From assembly GCF_000383575.1 (NCBI RefSeq), contig NZ_KB911579.1, positions 4,070,617-4,134,616 on the forward strand: a DNA stretch of 64,000 nt, in the 5' to 3' direction. Below, one piece after another: positions 25,443-34,018 of the stretch; the stretch's first letter is position 1; each line of letters starts with the position of its first letter. This DNA comes from Salinispora oceanensis (GTDB lineage Bacteria > Actinomycetota > Actinomycetes > Mycobacteriales > Micromonosporaceae). The translations under genes were made by a program, and so were the position numbers. Under the pieces are notes generated by a model. The model ran no database searches and was not told the origin of the DNA. It saw only the letters and a program-made list of their open reading frames with translations.

Positions 25443-26024
25443 GTGGCCTACCCACCGGCTGCCCAACCGCCGACCACCCGACAACCCTCGGTGAAGGTGA
25501 TACTCACCAGCGCCGACGTGCAGCGCGTGGTTGATCGCATCGCCCACCAGATCCTCGAGAAGACCCAGGGCGCCCAACAGACCGTCCTGCTTGGGATCCC
25601 CACCCGGGGAGTGCCGCTCGCCCGGCGGCTCGCCGCCCGGATCAGCGCCTTCGAGGGGGTGGACGTCCCGGTCGGTGTGCTCGACATCACCCTCTACCGG
25701 GACGACCTGCGGCAGCACGCCACCCGCGCGATCGGCCCCACCGATGTTCCCGCTGGCGGCATCGACGGTCGGCGAGTCGTACTCGTTGACGATGTCCTCT
25801 TCTCCGGCCGAACCGTGCGGGCAGCGCTCGACGCGCTGAACGACGTCGGCCGTCCCGCCTCGGTCCAACTCGCCGTCCTGGTTGATCGCGGACACCGGGA
25901 GCTGCCCATCCGCGCCGACTACGTGGGTAAGAACATTCCGACCGCCCTCGCGGAGAGCGTCCGGGTCACCCTGGCGGAGCCCGACGGCGTGGACGAGGTC
26001 CGGCTCTACGGCGGTGACCGGTGA
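25443..26024 (+). CDS. pyrR: pyr operon RNA-binding regulator / uracil phosphoribosyltransferase
   Basis: Protein of 193 residues of the PRTase fold. The PRPP-binding motif VVLVDDVLFSGRT is clear (about residues 108-120), along with GIPTRGVPLARRLA and DITLYRDDL typical of PyrR. It binds pyr mRNA in response to UMP and has side uracil phosphoribosyltransferase activity. GTG 25443 is chosen from the AAGGAGG at 25430-25436; a longer reading begins inside the leader structure. The N-terminal PAAQPPTTRQP is a low-complexity extension. It heads pyrR-pyrB-pyrC-carA-carB-pyrD. Confidence 0.96.
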   Translation: MAYPPAAQPPTTRQPSVKVILTSADVQRVVDRIAHQILEKTQGAQQTVLLGIPTRGVPLARRLAARISAFEGVDVPVGVLDITLYRDDLRQHATRAIGPTDVPAGGIDGRRVVLVDDVLFSGRTVRAALDALNDVGRPASVQLAVLVDRGHRELPIRADYVGKNIPTALAESVRVTLAEPDGVDEVRLYGGDR

Positions 26025-26082
26025 GCCCGCGGGGCACGGCGCGGCGCCGCCGGCCGGTCGCGACCGGAAGGAAGCTCGACGC

Positions 26083-27009
26083 ATGATCCGTCACCTGCTC
26101 TCCAGCGCCGACCTGGACGCTGGCACCGCCCTCCAGATCCTGGACACCGCCGCCGAGATGGCGACCGTGGCCGGGCGGGAGGTCAAGAAGCTGCCGGCGC
26201 TGCGCGGCCGGACCGTGGTGAACCTCTTCTACGAGGACTCCACCCGGACCCGGATCTCCTTCGAGGCCGCCGCCAAGCGGCTCAGCGCCGACGTGATCAA
26301 CTTTACGGTCAAGGGGTCCAGCGTCGCCAAGGGCGAGAGCCTCAAGGACACCGCGCTCACCCTTCAGGCGATGGGCGCCGACGCCGTCGTCGTCCGGCAC
26401 CCCGCCTCCGGCGCCCCATACCAGTTGGCCGACTGGGTTGACGGCTCGGTCGTCAACGCCGGCGACGGTACGCACGAGCACCCCACCCAGGCGCTACTCG
26501 ACGCGTACACGATGCGTTCCCGGCTGGGCCGGCTCGCCGGTCTGTCGGTGGCGGTGGTCGGTGACGTGCTGCACAGCCGGGTGGCGCGCTCCAACGTCCT
26601 GCTGCTCTCCACCCTCGGCGCCAAGGTCACCCTGGTCGGCCCACCCCCGCTGATCCCGGTGGACATCGCCGCGGCCCTCGCACCCGGCGCCGCCGTCTGC
26701 TACGACCTGGACTCGGTGCTGCCGCAGTCGGACGTGGTCATGATGCTGCGGGTGCAGCGGGAACGCATGAACGACTCCTACTTTCCCTCCGCCCGTGAGT
26801 ACGCCCGCCGTTACGGCCTGGACGGCTCGCGGATGCGGCGGCTGCCGGAGCACGCGATCGTGATGCACCCCGGCCCGATGAACCGGGGCATGGAGATCAC
26901 CTCCGAGGTGGCCGACTCGCCCCGCTCCACGATTGTCGAACAGGTCGCCAACGGCGTCTCCGTCCGGATGGCCGTCCTCTACCTGCTGCTCGGAGGGAAC
27001 AACCGGTGA
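26083..27009 (+). CDS. pyrB: aspartate carbamoyltransferase catalytic subunit
   Basis: Makes carbamoyl-aspartate from carbamoyl phosphate and aspartate. The 308 residues show EDSTRTRISFE (carbamoyl phosphate site), KGSSVAKGESL, HPASGAP, DGTHEHPTQALLD and the HPGPMNRG motif. No regulatory pyrI is present, as usual in actinobacteria. ATG 26083 follows GGAAGGAAG. The 58-base gap after pyrR is GC-rich and holds no gene. Its stop overlaps the pyrC GTG. Confidence 0.98.
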   Translation: MIRHLLSSADLDAGTALQILDTAAEMATVAGREVKKLPALRGRTVVNLFYEDSTRTRISFEAAAKRLSADVINFTVKGSSVAKGESLKDTALTLQAMGADAVVVRHPASGAPYQLADWVDGSVVNAGDGTHEHPTQALLDAYTMRSRLGRLAGLSVAVVGDVLHSRVARSNVLLLSTLGAKVTLVGPPPLIPVDIAAALAPGAAVCYDLDSVLPQSDVVMMLRVQRERMNDSYFPSAREYARRYGLDGSRMRRLPEHAIVMHPGPMNRGMEITSEVADSPRSTIVEQVANGVSVRMAVLYLLLGGNNR

Positions 27010-28283
27010 CCGCATATCTGATCACCAACGTGAGCGTCCTCGGCGCCGCGCCGACCGACCTGCTGATCCGCGACGGCGTCGTGGCCGAGACCGGCGTGGG
27101 GCTGACGGCCCCCGGTGCGGTCGTGGTTGACGGCACCGGCCTGGTCGCCCTGCCCGGCCTGGTGGACCTGCACACCCACCTACGCGAGCCCGGCCGGGAA
27201 GACGCCGAGACCGTCGAGACCGGCTCCCGGGCCGCCGCGCTCGGTGGCTACACGGCGGTCTGCGCGATGGCGAACACCTCCCCGGTCGCCGACACCGCCG
27301 GGGTGGTCGAGCAGGTCTGGCGGCTGGGCCGGGAGGCCGGGCTGGTGGACGTGCAGCCGATCGGCGCCGTCACCGTCGGGCTGGCCGGCGAGCGCCTGGC
27401 CGAGTTGGGGGCGATGGCCGACTCCGCTGCCCGGGTCCGGATCTTCTCCGACGACGGACACTGCGTCGCCGACCCGCGGCTGATGCGCCGGGCCCTGGAA
27501 TACGTGAAGGCGTTCGACGGCATCGTCGCCCAGCACGCCGAGGAGCCACGGCTCACCGAGGGCGCCCAGATGCACGAGGGGGAGATCTCCACCCGCCTCG
27601 GCCTGACCGGCTGGCCGGCGGTCGCCGAGGAGGCGATCATCGCCCGGGACGTGCTGCTCGCCGAGCACGTGGGGAGCCGCCTGCACATCTGCCACGTCTC
27701 CACCGCCGGCAGCGTCGACGTGCTGCGACAGGCCAAGGCCCGGGGTGTTCAGGTCACCGCCGAGGTCACCCCGCACCACCTGTTGTTGACCGACGAGAAG
27801 GCGGTCACCTACGACCCGGTCTACAAGGTCAACCCGCCGCTGCGTACCGCCGCCGATGTCGCCGCGCTGCGCACCGCGCTGGCCGAAGGGGTGGTGGACA
27901 TCGTCGCCACCGACCACGCCCCGCACGCCGTGGAGGACAAGGAGTGCGAGTGGGCGTACGCCCGGCCGGGCATGCTCGGCCTGGAGACGGCGCTCTCCAT
28001 CACGCTGGACGTGCTCGGCCCGCGGTGGGATCTCATCGCCGAGCGGATGTCCCGTACCCCCGCCCGGATCGCCGGCCTGACCGAACACGGCCACGACCCG
28101 GCACCGGGCGCACCGGCGAACCTGACCCTGGTGGATCCGGCGGCGCGTCGCGTCGTCGAGCCGACCGAGTTGGCCAGCCGCAGCCGCAACACCCCGTACG
28201 CCCGCATGACGCTGCCGGGTCGCATCGTGGCGACCTTCCTGCGCGGCGAGGCGACGGTTCTGGACGGAAAGGCAGTGAAGTGA
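27006..28283 (+). CDS. pyrC: dihydroorotase
   Basis: Zinc amidohydrolase cyclising carbamoyl-aspartate to dihydroorotate. The 425 residues contain the metal motif DLHTHLREPG, the second His set (HAEEPRL, HICHVSTAGS), the EVTPHHLLL block, and the DHAPH motif with the catalytic Asp. GTG 27006 overlaps the pyrB stop (GTGA). Its own stop overlaps a 21-codon ORF that bridges to carA. Confidence 0.98.
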   Translation: MTAYLITNVSVLGAAPTDLLIRDGVVAETGVGLTAPGAVVVDGTGLVALPGLVDLHTHLREPGREDAETVETGSRAAALGGYTAVCAMANTSPVADTAGVVEQVWRLGREAGLVDVQPIGAVTVGLAGERLAELGAMADSAARVRIFSDDGHCVADPRLMRRALEYVKAFDGIVAQHAEEPRLTEGAQMHEGEISTRLGLTGWPAVAEEAIIARDVLLAEHVGSRLHICHVSTAGSVDVLRQAKARGVQVTAEVTPHHLLLTDEKAVTYDPVYKVNPPLRTAADVAALRTALAEGVVDIVATDHAPHAVEDKECEWAYARPGMLGLETALSITLDVLGPRWDLIAERMSRTPARIAGLTEHGHDPAPGAPANLTLVDPAARRVVEPTELASRSRNTPYARMTLPGRIVATFLRGEATVLDGKAVK

Positions 28284-28345
28284 TTCGACTACGGAGTGCG
28301 GTGGGGCAGTGCCCCGTGGCCCGGAGCGCGGGGTGCGTGGCGTGA
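28280..28345 (+). CDS. 21-codon coupling ORF between pyrC and carA
   Basis: GTG 28280 overlaps the pyrC stop (GTGA). The frame runs 21 codons and ends at TGA 28343-28345, which overlaps the GTG at 28342 that best fits the carA start (again GTGA). It therefore links translation of pyrC to carA. Many actinobacteria carry a small membrane-protein gene exactly here, so this could be its vestige; the short peptide has no hydrophobic helix or known motif. Real translation is unproven. Confidence 0.4.
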   Translation: MIRLRSAVGQCPVARSAGCVA

Positions 28346-29502
28346 GGCGGCGACCGGCGATTCTCGTCCTGGAGGACGGGCGCACGTTCCACGGCGAGGC
28401 GTACGGCAGCGTCGGGGAGACCTTCGGCGAAGCGGTCTTCAACACCGGAATGACCGGGTACCAGGAGACGCTCACCGACCCCTCCTACCACCGGCAGGTC
28501 GTGGTGCAGACCGCGCCGCACATCGGCAACACCGGGGTCAACGGCGAGGATGACGAGTCCGGCCGGATCTGGGTCGCCGGGTACGTGGTCCGTGATCCCG
28601 CCCGGGTCGGCTCGAACTGGCGGGCCACCGGTGGCCTGGAGGACCGACTCGCCGCCGAGGGGGTGGTCGGCATCAGCGGCGTGGACACGCGCGCGCTCAC
28701 CCGGCACCTGCGGGAGCGGGGCGCGATGCGGGTCGGGGTCTCCAGCGTCGAGACCGACCCGCAGGCGCTGCTGGCCCGGGTCCGGCAGGCCCCACCGATG
28801 GTCGGCGCGGATCTCTCCGCCGAGGTGACCACCCCGAAGCCGTACGTGGTCGAGGCGCAGGGGGAGCACCGGTTCACCGTCGCCGCCTTGGACCTCGGCA
28901 TCAAGCGCAACGTGCCCCGGCGGCTCGCGGCGCGGGGTGTCACCACCCATGTCCTGCCGGCTCATGCGGGCATCGACGAAATGCGGGCCACCGGCGCGGA
29001 TGCGATCTTCCTCTCGCCCGGCCCCGGGGACCCGGCGACCGCCGACGGGCCGGTGGCCCTGGCGCGCGCGGTGCTCGCCAGCGGGGTGCCGCTCTTCGGT
29101 ATCTGCTTCGGTAGCCAGATCCTCGGCCGGGCACTGGGATTCGGCACGTACAAGCTTGGCTACGGCCACCGCGGGATCAACCAGCCGGTGCTCGACCGGG
29201 CCACCGGCAAGGTCGAGGTGACCAGCCACAACCACGGGTTCGCCGTCGCGTTCCCCGGTGTCGAGCCGGGGGCCGTCGTGCCGGACCAGGTGATCGAGAC
29301 CGAGTTCGGCGGGATCGAGGTCTCGCACGTCTGCCTCAACGACAACGTGGTCGAGGGGCTGCGGGCGCGCGACGTGCCCGCCTTCACCGTTCAGTACCAC
29401 CCGGAGGCGGCGGCCGGTCCGCACGACGCGGACTACCTGTTCGACCGCTTCGCCGAGCTCATCGAGGGTCGCAACCACAGCGGGGGGCGCGCGAATGCCT
29501 AA
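28342..29502 (+). CDS. carA: carbamoyl-phosphate synthase small (glutaminase) subunit
   Basis: Releases ammonia from glutamine for CarB. The 386 residues comprise an N-terminal CPSase_sm domain (ILVLEDGRTFHG, FNTGMTGYQE) and a class I glutamine amidotransferase domain with the nucleophile Cys in GICFGSQ and the His/Glu pair in YHPEAAAGP. GTG 28342 is preferred because it overlaps the upstream mini-ORF stop and immediately precedes the conserved sequence; GTG 28309 would add 11 Arg/Gly-rich residues. The carB ATG lies eight bases inside its end. Confidence 0.96.
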   Translation: MRRRPAILVLEDGRTFHGEAYGSVGETFGEAVFNTGMTGYQETLTDPSYHRQVVVQTAPHIGNTGVNGEDDESGRIWVAGYVVRDPARVGSNWRATGGLEDRLAAEGVVGISGVDTRALTRHLRERGAMRVGVSSVETDPQALLARVRQAPPMVGADLSAEVTTPKPYVVEAQGEHRFTVAALDLGIKRNVPRRLAARGVTTHVLPAHAGIDEMRATGADAIFLSPGPGDPATADGPVALARAVLASGVPLFGICFGSQILGRALGFGTYKLGYGHRGINQPVLDRATGKVEVTSHNHGFAVAFPGVEPGAVVPDQVIETEFGGIEVSHVCLNDNVVEGLRARDVPAFTVQYHPEAAAGPHDADYLFDRFAELIEGRNHSGGRANA

Positions 29503-32500
29503 GCGGACCGACCTCAAACACGTCCTGGTGATCGGCTCCGGGCCGATCGTGATCGGGCAGGCCTGCGAGTTCGACTACTCCGGTACCCAGGCGTGCCGGG
29601 TACTGCGCAGCGAGGGGATCCGGGTCAGTCTGGTCAACTCGAACCCAGCGACGATCATGACCGACCCGGAGTTCGCCGACGCCACGTACGTCGAGCCGAT
29701 CACCCCGGAGTTCGTCGAACTGGTCATCGCCAAGGAGCGGCCGGATGCGGTGCTGCCCACGCTGGGTGGCCAGACCGCGCTGAACACGGCGGTCGCGCTG
29801 CACGAGGCCGGGGTACTGGAGAAGTACGGCGTCGAGCTGATCGGCGCGAACATCGACTCGATTCGCCGCGGCGAGGATCGGCAGCTGTTCAAGGACGTCG
29901 TCGCCAAGGCGGGTGTCCGGATCGGGGTCGAGGACCCCGCGACGCTGGTGCCGCGTTCCCGGGTCTGCCACTCGATGGACGAGGTCCGCGAGACCGTCGC
30001 CGAGCTGGGCCTGCCGGCGGTGATCCGGCCGTCGTTCACGATGGGCGGTCTCGGCTCCGGCATGGCCCACACCGATGCGGACCTGGAGCGCATCGCCGGT
30101 GCCGGCCTGGCCGCCAGCCCGGTGCACGAGGTACTCATCGAGGAGAGCGTGCTCGGCTGGAAGGAGTACGAGCTCGAGCTGATGCGCGACCGGCACGACA
30201 ACGTCGTGGTGGTCTGCTCGATCGAGAACGTCGACCCGATGGGCGTGCACACCGGCGACAGCGTCACCGTGGCCCCGGCGATGACCCTCACCGACCGGGA
30301 GTACCAGCGCCTGCGGGACCTCGGCATCGCGGTGTTGCGCGAGGTCGGGGTGGACACCGGCGGCTGCAACATCCAGTTCGCGGTGAACCCGGTTGACGGC
30401 CGGATCGTCGTGATCGAGATGAACCCCCGGGTCTCCCGCTCGTCGGCGCTCGCCTCGAAGGCGACCGGCTTCCCGATCGCGAAGATCGCCGCGAGGCTGG
30501 CCATCGGCTACACCCTCGACGAGATCCCCAACGACATCACCCTGAAGACGCCGGCCGCGTTCGAGCCGACGTTGGATTACGTGGTGGTCAAGATTCCGCG
30601 CTTCGCGTTCGAGAAGTTCCCGGGTGCCGACCCGGAGCTGACCACCACCATGAAGTCGGTCGGTGAGGCGATGAGCCTGGGCCGTAACTTCACCGAGGCG
30701 CTGAACAAGGCGATGCGCTCGATGGAGACGAAGGCGGCCGGTTTCTGGACCGTGCCCGACCCGGCCGGTGCCACCCGGGAGGAGACCCTCGCGGCGTTGC
30801 GGATGCCGCACGACGGGCGGCTCTACACGGTGGAACGGGCGCTGCGGCTCGGTGCCTCGATCGCCGAGGTAGCGGCGGCCTCCGGCGGGATGGACCCGTG
30901 GTTCCTCGACCAGATCGCCGGCCTCGTTGAGCTGCGAGCCGAGATCGTTGACGCCCCGGTGCTCGATGGCGACCTGCTGCGCCGGGCCAAGCGGGCGGGG
31001 TTCTCCGACCGGCAGCTCGCCGCGTTGCGCCCGGAGTTGGCCGCCGAGGACGGTGTTCGGACGCTGCGGCACCGGTTGGGCGTCCGGCCGGTGTACAAGA
31101 CCGTGGACACCTGCGCGGCGGAGTTCGAGGCGACGACGCCTTACCACTACTCCACCTACGACGCGGAGACCGAGGTGGTCGGGTCGGACCGGCCCAAGGT
31201 GCTGATCCTTGGCTCGGGGCCGAACCGGATCGGGCAGGGAATCGAGTTCGACTACTCCTGCGTGCACGCCGTCATGGCGCTGCGGGACGTCGGATACGAG
31301 ACGGTCATGGTCAACTGCAATCCGGAGACCGTCTCCACCGACTACGACACCGCGAACCGGCTCTACTTCGAGCCGCTGACCTTCGAGGACGTCCTCGAGG
31401 TGTGGCACGCGGAGGACTCCTCCGGCCGGGCGGCCGGTGGCCCCGGCGTGGTCGGGGTGGTCGTACAGCTTGGTGGCCAGACCCCGCTGGGGCTGGCGCA
31501 GCGGCTCAAGGACGCTGGGGTGCCGGTCGTCGGTACCTCCCCGGAGTCGATCCACCTCGCTGAGGAGCGGGGGGCGTTCGGCGCGCTGCTGGCCCGCGCC
31601 GGGCTGCGGGCGCCGGCACACGGCACCGCGATCTCGTACGACGAGGCGAAGACGATCGCCGCCGAGATCGGCTATCCGGTGCTGGTCCGCCCCTCGTACG
31701 TGCTCGGCGGCCGGGGCATGGAGATCGTCTACGACGACGCCACGCTGCGTGACTACATCGGTCGGGCCACCGACATCTCCCCGGATCATCCGGTCCTGGT
31801 GGACCGGTTCCTCGATGACGCCATCGAGATCGACGTGGACGCGCTCTGCGACGCCGCCGGTGAGGTCTACCTCGGTGGGGTGATGGAGCACATCGAGGAG
31901 GCCGGGATCCACTCCGGCGACTCCTCCTGCGCGTTGCCACCGATCACCCTGGCCGGTTCGCACGTCGCCGAGGTCCGCCGGTACACCGAGGAGATCGCCC
32001 GGGGCATCGGCGTGCAGGGCCTGCTCAACGTGCAGTACGCCCTCAAGGACGACCAGCTCTGGGTGCTCGAGGCCAACCCGCGTGCGTCCCGGACCGTGCC
32101 GTTCGTCTCCAAGGCCACCGCGGTGCCGTTGGCCAAGGCGGCGGCTCGGATCGCGCTCGGTGCCACCGTCGCCGAGCTGCGCGCCGAGGGCCTGCTCCCC
32201 GCTGACGGTGACGGCGGCACCCTCCCCGCGGATGCGCCGATCGCGGTCAAGGAGGCGGTGCTCCCGTTCAAGCGGTTCCGCACTCCGACCGGGAAGGGGA
32301 TCGACTCGCTGCTCGGACCGGAGATGAAGTCCACCGGCGAGGTGATGGGCATTGACACGGCCTTCGGGTACGCCTTCGCCAAGTCGCAGTCGGCCACGTA
32401 CGGCTCGTTGCCGACCAGCGGGAAGATCTTCGTGTCGGTCGCCAACCGGGACAAGCGTGGCATGATCTTCCCGATCAAGCGCCTGGCCGACCTGGGCTTC

Positions 32501-32842
32501 CAGCTGATCGCCACCACGGGCACCGCTGAGGTGCTGCGCCGGCACGGCGTCGCCTGCGAGCAGATCCGCAAGCACTACGAGTCGGGGGAGAGCGAGGACG
32601 CGGTCTCGCTGATCCGGTCCGGCGAGGTGGTGCTGGTGGTGAATACTCCGCAGGGTTCGGGAGCGAGCGCGCGTTCGGATGGCTACGAGATCCGCAGTGC
32701 CGCCGTGACGGCGGACATCCCCTGCATCACGACCGTCCCCGGCGCCGCCGCCGTGGTGATGGCGGTCGAGGCCCGGATCCGCGGTGACATGGTGGTCCGT
32801 CCGCTGCAGGCGCTGCACGCCTCGCTGCGGAGCGCCCGGTGA
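29495..32842 (+). CDS. carB: carbamoyl-phosphate synthase large subunit
   Basis: Makes carbamoyl phosphate from bicarbonate, ammonia and two ATP, feeding both pyrimidines and arginine. The 1115 residues have the duplicated ATP-grasp architecture: carboxyphosphate half (about 1-400) and carbamate half (about 560-940), each beginning with a LxIGSGP/LGSGPNRIGQG-type loop. An MGS-like allosteric domain lies at the C-terminus (from about 960, KIFVSVANRDKRG). The length is slightly above the usual 1070-1110. ATG 29495 overlaps carA. Confidence 0.99.
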   Translation: MPKRTDLKHVLVIGSGPIVIGQACEFDYSGTQACRVLRSEGIRVSLVNSNPATIMTDPEFADATYVEPITPEFVELVIAKERPDAVLPTLGGQTALNTAVALHEAGVLEKYGVELIGANIDSIRRGEDRQLFKDVVAKAGVRIGVEDPATLVPRSRVCHSMDEVRETVAELGLPAVIRPSFTMGGLGSGMAHTDADLERIAGAGLAASPVHEVLIEESVLGWKEYELELMRDRHDNVVVVCSIENVDPMGVHTGDSVTVAPAMTLTDREYQRLRDLGIAVLREVGVDTGGCNIQFAVNPVDGRIVVIEMNPRVSRSSALASKATGFPIAKIAARLAIGYTLDEIPNDITLKTPAAFEPTLDYVVVKIPRFAFEKFPGADPELTTTMKSVGEAMSLGRNFTEALNKAMRSMETKAAGFWTVPDPAGATREETLAALRMPHDGRLYTVERALRLGASIAEVAAASGGMDPWFLDQIAGLVELRAEIVDAPVLDGDLLRRAKRAGFSDRQLAALRPELAAEDGVRTLRHRLGVRPVYKTVDTCAAEFEATTPYHYSTYDAETEVVGSDRPKVLILGSGPNRIGQGIEFDYSCVHAVMALRDVGYETVMVNCNPETVSTDYDTANRLYFEPLTFEDVLEVWHAEDSSGRAAGGPGVVGVVVQLGGQTPLGLAQRLKDAGVPVVGTSPESIHLAEERGAFGALLARAGLRAPAHGTAISYDEAKTIAAEIGYPVLVRPSYVLGGRGMEIVYDDATLRDYIGRATDISPDHPVLVDRFLDDAIEIDVDALCDAAGEVYLGGVMEHIEEAGIHSGDSSCALPPITLAGSHVAEVRRYTEEIARGIGVQGLLNVQYALKDDQLWVLEANPRASRTVPFVSKATAVPLAKAAARIALGATVAELRAEGLLPADGDGGTLPADAPIAVKEAVLPFKRFRTPTGKGIDSLLGPEMKSTGEVMGIDTAFGYAFAKSQSATYGSLPTSGKIFVSVANRDKRGMIFPIKRLADLGFQLIATTGTAEVLRRHGVACEQIRKHYESGESEDAVSLIRSGEVVLVVNTPQGSGASARSDGYEIRSAAVTADIPCITTVPGAAAVVMAVEARIRGDMVVRPLQALHASLRSAR

Positions 32843-32885
32843 GCCCGAGCGGGCCGAGGTCGTTCACCCGGCCGGGGAGGTTGGG

Positions 32886-33902
32886 GTGATCTTCGAACGG
32901 GTGGTGCGGCCGCGGCTGTTCCGGCTCGGGGGCGGGGATGCGGAGGTGGCGCACGAGTTCACGGTCCGGCGGCTGGCCGGCCTGGCTCGGGTGCCCGCGG
33001 CGCTGGCCGTGCTCCGGGCCCGGTACGGCGTTTCGGCTCCCCGAACGGTGTTCGGGCTCCGCTTCCCGAACCCGGTCGGGCTGGCCGCCGGGATGGACAA
33101 GAACGGGGTGGCGCTGCCGGCCTGGCCGGCGTTGGGCTTCGGCTTCGTCGAGGTGGGTACGGTCACCGCGCATCCGCAGCCGGGCAACCCACGGCCGCGG
33201 CTGTTCCGGCTTCCCGACAGCCGGGCGGTGGTGAACCGGATGGGCTTCAACAACGCCGGCGCTGAGGCGCTCGCGGCGCGGTTGGCGGCGTTGCCCCGCC
33301 CGCTCGGGGTGCCGCTGGGCATCTCTCTCGGCAAGTCCAAGGTCACCCCGCTCGAGGAGGCGGTTGCGGACTATCAGGCGTCGTACCAGGCCCTGCGCGA
33401 GTACGGCGACTACTTCGCGGTCAACGTCTCCTCGCCGAACACGCCGGGGCTTCGTGCGCTGCAGGACCGGGCGCACCTGGACGCCCTGCTGGCCGCTCTG
33501 GTCGGCGAGAAGCCGGTTCTGGTGAAGATCGCTCCAGACCTTCCGGACTCGGCCATCGCGGAGCTGCTGGAGGTCTGCCTGGCGCGGGGCGCGGCCGGGG
33601 TGATCGCCACGAACACCACGCTCTCCCGAGCCGGCCTCGCCGCCGCCGATCAGGCCGGTGGCGCCGAGGCGGGTGGGCTCTCCGGCCGCCCGTTGGCGCA
33701 CCGGGCCCGGGAGGTGGTCTCCTTCGTGCACGCCGAGACCGGCGGCCGGCTGCCGATCGTCGGCGTCGGCGGCATTCTCACTCCGGATGACGCCGAGCGC
33801 ATGTTCGACGCGGGCGCGTCGCTGGTGCAGCTCTACACCGGCTTCATCTACCGGGGGCCGGCCCTGGTGCGGGCTGCCGCGGTGGCGGCCCGCACGCCGT
33901 GA
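32886..33902 (+). CDS. pyrD: dihydroorotate dehydrogenase (quinone), class 2
   Basis: FMN enzyme oxidising dihydroorotate with quinone at the membrane. The 338 residues include the class 2 N-terminal amphipathic helices (VIFERVVRPRLFRL), AAGMDKNGVA, GTVTAHPQPGN, NRMGFNNAG, the catalytic Ser motif NVSSPNTPGLR, and the FMN-phosphate site GVGGILTPDDA. GTG 32886 has GGGGAGG eight bases upstream; the GTG overlapping the carB stop is out of frame. Confidence 0.97.
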   Translation: MIFERVVRPRLFRLGGGDAEVAHEFTVRRLAGLARVPAALAVLRARYGVSAPRTVFGLRFPNPVGLAAGMDKNGVALPAWPALGFGFVEVGTVTAHPQPGNPRPRLFRLPDSRAVVNRMGFNNAGAEALAARLAALPRPLGVPLGISLGKSKVTPLEEAVADYQASYQALREYGDYFAVNVSSPNTPGLRALQDRAHLDALLAALVGEKPVLVKIAPDLPDSAIAELLEVCLARGAAGVIATNTTLSRAGLAAADQAGGAEAGGLSGRPLAHRAREVVSFVHAETGGRLPIVGVGGILTPDDAERMFDAGASLVQLYTGFIYRGPALVRAAAVAARTP

Positions 33903-34018
33903 CACCGTGCGGGGGTACTCGCCCGGTTGCTGCGGACCGCTCGCCGGTCATCGACCGGGCTAACGGGACCCGAGGGCTGGTCGCGACGCGGTGACCGGCT
34001 AGTGAGGAGGCGACGTCG

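Noticed and set aside
29459..32818. Open frame of 1119 codons on the minus strand opposite carB
   Set aside because: Shadow of carB: same cause, no recognisable domain, no ribosome site.
33903..34018. Possible BirA operator before bioA
   Set aside because: No palindrome resembling the TTGT(N)ACAA-type biotin operator was found.
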